NCBI GenBank assembly: GCA_023252065.1 | Contig: JAHEXO010000181.1 | Coordinates: 1 to 5,596, forward strand | Direction of reading: 5' to 3' | Origin: Nocardioides sp. | GTDB lineage: Bacteria > Actinomycetota > Actinomycetes > Propionibacteriales > Nocardioidaceae | Length of the DNA: 5,596 nt | In this document: piece by piece, positions 4,849 to 5,596 of the stretch | Layout of the letters: each line of letters starts with the position of its first letter | Position numbering within the stretch: the first letter of the stretch is position 1 | Program-made: the position numbers and the translations under genes | The notes under the pieces: model-generated | The model's input: the letters and a program-made list of their open reading frames with translations, nothing else | The model's database searches: none | Told to the model about the DNA's origin: nothing

Positions 4849-5596
4849 TCAGGCGGTGGTCAGCTCGTCGAGACCTTCCAGCTGGTAGGCGTCCTTCGCG
4901 ACCTCTTCAATGACGCCGTTGGGCTCGAGACGCATGGCCAAGGCGAGGTAGTAGACGACGAGGCCGAAGGCGATCACCACACCCTCGTCCACGAACGCCG
5001 GGAACCAGCTGATGTTGCTGGTGCCGTAGCGGCCGAGGTAGCCGATCAGGAGGATGCCGCCGAGCCAGACCGGGATCCACCACGAGTTCTTGAACGTGCG
5101 GAACGCGTGCGTCTTGTTCACCACGGAGCCGATGACGAAGATGGCAAGGCCGACCGCGATGGCAGCGATCACCTTGAGGTTCACGTCGTACCCGCCCCAG
5201 TAGAGGATCAGGTTGGCGCTGACGAACGCGATCGGCAGGATCACCTTGGGTGCCGGCATCCGATAGCTCCGGGGCCGGTCGCCGTCGCTGATGTGCAAGG
5301 CGCCGAGGGCGACCGGCGCCATGGCGTACATGATCGCGGTCGCTCCCGTCACCGCGCTGACGAGGCTGGCCCAGCTCTTGAACGGACCGAACGCGAGCAC
5401 GCCGACGACGAGCGCGAAGATGATCGACACCACCGGCACGCCGCGGGAGTTGGTGCGGGCCAGAGCGCTCGGCAGCTCCCGCTCCTCGCCGAGTGCGTAG
5501 GAGAGGCGAGCCGACGTACCGAGGTAGACGATGCCAGTCCCCGACGGAGAGATGACGGCGTCGATGATGAGGATCACCGCGAGCCAGGTGGCGCCG
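4849..5596 (-). CDS. APC-superfamily amino acid permease, C-terminal part (5' end outside window)
   Basis: The frame runs from the right edge to a TGA at 4849-4851, giving 248 residues of a longer inner-membrane transporter that would import (or exchange) amino acids, usually with protons. The first visible residues are GATWLAV. The segment ARLSYALGEERELPSALARTN followed by RGVP is the typical APC loop with conserved arginine and LP before the next helix. A partial membrane helix at the edge is followed by six further helices at about fragment residues 53-70, 77-100, 118-135, 140-159, 172-188 and 206-221. A hydrophilic, acidic cytoplasmic tail of about 25 residues then ends in LDELTTA. The substrate cannot be read from this half. 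The WWIPVWLGG helix and the large helix count resemble aspartate/proton-symporter-like members, but this is only a guess. No GTG within the visible part should be taken as the start, since coding similarity continues to the edge. Confidence 0.9.
   Translation of the reverse strand, partial: GATWLAVILIIDAVISPSGTGIVYLGTSARLSYALGEERELPSALARTNSRGVPVVSIIFALVVGVLAFGPFKSWASLVSAVTGATAIMYAMAPVALGALHISDGDRPRSYRMPAPKVILPIAFVSANLILYWGGYDVNLKVIAAIAVGLAIFVIGSVVNKTHAFRTFKNSWWIPVWLGGILLIGYLGRYGTSNISWFPAFVDEGVVIAFGLVVYYLALAMRLEPNGVIEEVAKDAYQLEGLDELTTA

Overview
The window is GC-rich, with GTG starts, GTGA stop/start overlaps and TANNNT-type promoters. This points to a high-GC Gram-positive bacterium (Actinomycetota). 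A Nocardioides-like organism would fit, but that is an inference from style and gene content, not something the sequence proves. I see no mobile element, CRISPR array, tRNA or rRNA, and no gene-free stretch longer than about 100 bases. The region looks like ordinary chromosome with an interesting regulatory arrangement in the middle.

Left part (1-860): the C-terminal end of a probable GNAT acetyltransferase enters from the left edge (+). It is followed by a small proline-rich single-pass membrane protein (+). A small acidic orphan protein on the minus strand converges on that gene and appears to be read from a leaderless promoter.

Middle (860-3691): a secreted type I (formylglycine) sulfatase (-) and a fold-type II PLP enzyme of the serine/threonine dehydratase family (+) are divergently transcribed from an 81-bp intergenic region. 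The sulfatase has a recognisable promoter. The dehydratase seems to start exactly 7 bases after a -10 hexamer, as leaderless actinobacterial mRNAs do.

Right-middle (3692-4843): a TetR-family regulator is preceded by two near-identical palindromes, one on the -35 element and one at the predicted transcription start, so it very probably represses itself. Translation seems to enter through an 18-codon leader ORF that has the only good Shine-Dalgarno sequence. The leader stop overlaps the likely tetR start as GTGA, and tetR in turn overlaps the following small membrane-protein gene as GTGA. The unit therefore reads as a chain of leader peptide, repressor and membrane protein. The membrane protein is the most likely co-regulated partner, but its function is unknown.

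Right edge (4849-5596): the C-terminal part of an APC-superfamily amino acid permease (-) converges on the membrane-protein gene with a 5-bp gap.

Nothing here amounts to a demonstrably new system. The best candidate for a second look is the doubly coupled, doubly operated tetR unit with its leader peptide.
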